64,000 nt of DNA from contig NZ_BLAW01000001.1 in the NCBI RefSeq assembly GCF_009617895.1, positions 3,773,001 to 3,837,000 of the forward strand, in the 5' to 3' direction. The notes below the pieces were generated by a model. It did not search any database. It worked only from the letters and a program-made list of their open reading frames with translations, and was not told the DNA's origin. Position numbers and translations under genes: made by a program. The DNA is from Prolixibacter sp. SD074 (GTDB taxonomy: Bacteria; Bacteroidota; Bacteroidia; Bacteroidales; Prolixibacteraceae). Shown here piece after piece: positions 62,556 to 64,000 of this stretch (the first letter of the stretch is position 1; each line of letters begins with the position of its first letter).

Positions 62556-63680
62556 ATGGAACTTTTCGATGTATATCCGCTGTTCGAAGTGGAACCGGTG
62601 ACAGCCAAAGGATGTATCATTACCGATAAAAATGGCGTTGAGTATCTCGATTTGTATGGCGGGCACGCCGTTATTTCAGTGGGGCATTCGCATCCCTATT
62701 ACGTGCAGGTGCTGGTTGGGCAATTGAAAAAGATCGGATTCTATTCCAACTCGGTACAGAATCCGCTGCAACATGAACTAGCTCATAAGTTGGGAGCTCT
62801 TTCCGGTTACGAAGATTATTCACTTTTCTTGTGTAACTCCGGTGCCGAAGCCAATGAAAATGCGTTAAAGCTGGCTTCGTTCCATACCGAAAGAGCCCGC
62901 ATTGTATCATTCGAAAAATCCTTTCATGGACGAACTTCGGCAGCAGTGGCCGTCACCGATAATCCAGCCATTATATCACCACTGAACGATACTGTCGACC
63001 GAATCATCCTCCCGCTGAATGATATAGATGCGTTGGAAAACGAACTCATGGAAGGCGATGTAGCTGCCGTTATCGTGGAAGGAATTCAGGGCATTGGCGG
63101 TTGCCGTGTACCAGAACCTTCTTTCCTGGAAGAAGCCGGAAGACTGTGTCGTCGTTATGGAACCGTGCTTATTCTCGATGAAATTCAGTCGGGTTACGGA
63201 CGAAGCGGCAAATTCTTTGCACACCAGTATGCCAACGTAAAACCCGATCTTATCACCGTAGCGAAAGGCATGGGAAACGGTTTCCCGGTAGGCGGTGTGT
63301 TGATTAGCCCGGAATTCGAAGCCCGGAAAGGAATGCTGGGAACTACGTTCGGTGGAAATTACCTTGCTTGTGTAGCCGGCATTGCTGTGCTGGATATCAT
63401 GCAGAGCGAACAATTGATCGAAAATGCCGAAATCATTGGTAATTACCTGATGACATCGCTGGCCGGCATTGATAAAATCAAGGAAGTTCGGGGCCGCGGT
63501 CTGATGATCGGACTGGAATTTGACCAGCCCATTGCAGTAATCAGGAAGAAATTGCTCTTCGAAGAAAAGATATTTACCGGAGTCACCGGCACCCACACTA
63601 TCAGGCTCTTACCTCCCCTAAGCGTTACACGTGAGCAAGTCGATCGGTTTTTATCGGCGCTTGAAAAGGTATTGGGTTAA
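62556..63680 (+). CDS. argD: N-acylornithine aminotransferase
   Basis: The 374-residue class III PLP aminotransferase converts the semialdehyde to N-acylornithine with glutamate. It has LFLCNSGAEANENALKLA, SFHGRTSAAVAVTDNP, the PLP-binding Asp in LILDEIQSGYGRSGKFFAH and the Schiff-base Lys in ITVAKGMGNGFPVGG. It begins 23 bases after argC. Confidence 0.94.
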   Translation: MELFDVYPLFEVEPVTAKGCIITDKNGVEYLDLYGGHAVISVGHSHPYYVQVLVGQLKKIGFYSNSVQNPLQHELAHKLGALSGYEDYSLFLCNSGAEANENALKLASFHTERARIVSFEKSFHGRTSAAVAVTDNPAIISPLNDTVDRIILPLNDIDALENELMEGDVAAVIVEGIQGIGGCRVPEPSFLEEAGRLCRRYGTVLILDEIQSGYGRSGKFFAHQYANVKPDLITVAKGMGNGFPVGGVLISPEFEARKGMLGTTFGGNYLACVAGIAVLDIMQSEQLIENAEIIGNYLMTSLAGIDKIKEVRGRGLMIGLEFDQPIAVIRKKLLFEEKIFTGVTGTHTIRLLPPLSVTREQVDRFLSALEKVLG

Positions 63681-63787
63681 TAATTGGTTAAAAATACTGG
63701 CAAAATGTATTAAATTGAATGTCTTATTTTGATTCTGCTTTAGGTTTGTGGTAATGTGGAATACAATATAAAAAAACGTAGATAGCT

Positions 63788-64000
63788 ATGAAGAACCTGA
63801 ATATTTGCATCATTGGCGGAGGAAATCTGGGACGTGCCATAGCCGAAGGCTTTTTGAAAGCCGGAATGCCGGCTAAACAGCTGGTGGTTACCCGTCGGCG
63901 GCCACACCTGCTGGAAGATTTGGCGAAACAAGGTGTTCGTGTTACTGCAGACAATGCCGCTGCAGTGAAAGGAGCCGATTTGGTTATTATGGCAGTCAAA
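63788..64000 (+). CDS. proC: Pyrroline-5-carboxylate reductase (3' partial)
   Basis: The first 71 residues are in the window, cut at base 64000. They carry the Rossmann motif ICIIGGGNLGRAIAEGFL and VVTRRRPHLLEDL, DLVIMAVK, as in ProC, which reduces pyrroline-5-carboxylate to proline. A 107-base gap separates it from argD, but it has the same strand, and proC in arginine operons is known in Bacteroidota. It may also be a ProC-like enzyme of ornithine metabolism. Confidence 0.88.
   Translation, partial: MKNLNICIIGGGNLGRAIAEGFLKAGMPAKQLVVTRRRPHLLEDLAKQGVRVTADNAAAVKGADLVIMAVK

Overview
The window looks like a chromosomal segment from a member of the Bacteroidota, most likely class Bacteroidia and close to the Marinilabiliales/Prolixibacteraceae; the genus cannot be fixed by eye. 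The indications are a type IX secretion system (T9SS) gene (porQ), a subtilase ending in a T9SS sorting domain, a TonB-dependent receptor with a CarboxypepD_reg-like leader domain, DUF5683 and DUF4492 genes, and several promoters of the Bacteroidota form TTTG-N19-21-TAnnTTTG. CydAB together with the [FeFe]-hydrogenase maturase HydF suggests a fermentative or microaerophilic life.

Layout. 1-3.4 kb: the 3' part of a secreted subtilase, xseAB and a small hypothetical protein. 3.4-10.2 kb (minus strand): a TonB-dependent receptor behind a TPP riboswitch, then the parA-parB-DUF5683-mltD cluster. 10.5-18 kb (minus): priA, pfkA, ispH, cmk, porQ and an EamA transporter followed by what looks like a broken YkgJ-type remnant. 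18-19 kb: an orphan T9SS-domain fragment and tRNA-His. 19-30.4 kb (plus): flippase, AlkD-like protein, GNAT-like protein, rpmE2, lon, an AI-2E-type exporter, and a cytochrome bd operon (DUF4492-cydA-cydB) ending in an unlisted 37-residue membrane ORF that resembles CydX. 30.5-36.2 kb (minus): rsfS-ftsH-LUD-DUF2007-cdsA-psd-pssA. 36.3-51.5 kb: mixed housekeeping genes (birA, pyrE, coaD, hydF, a lipid kinase, an NtrC-type regulator without HTH, ppx, cysK, a NatAB-type ABC exporter) and three divergent exported proteins.

51.6-54.46 kb is the accessory part: about five degenerate 42-bp repeats, then six direct units (four of about 235 bp, two of 813 bp). Every unit carries inverted pairs of a REP-like palindrome (GGGGCGTTAGCCC). 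In two units the pair encloses an identical IS200-like Y1 transposase gene. The array runs up to and shares bases with the stop codon of carB.

54.45-64 kb is an arginine/pyrimidine locus: carAB (minus) diverges from argR-GNAT-argG-argC-argD-proC (plus, cut by the window end). The 311-bp divergent region holds five sequences matching the ArgR box at 20-21 bp helical spacing (one position skipped), facing promoters, and a terminator-like hairpin in the carA leader. ArgR probably represses both arms and itself.
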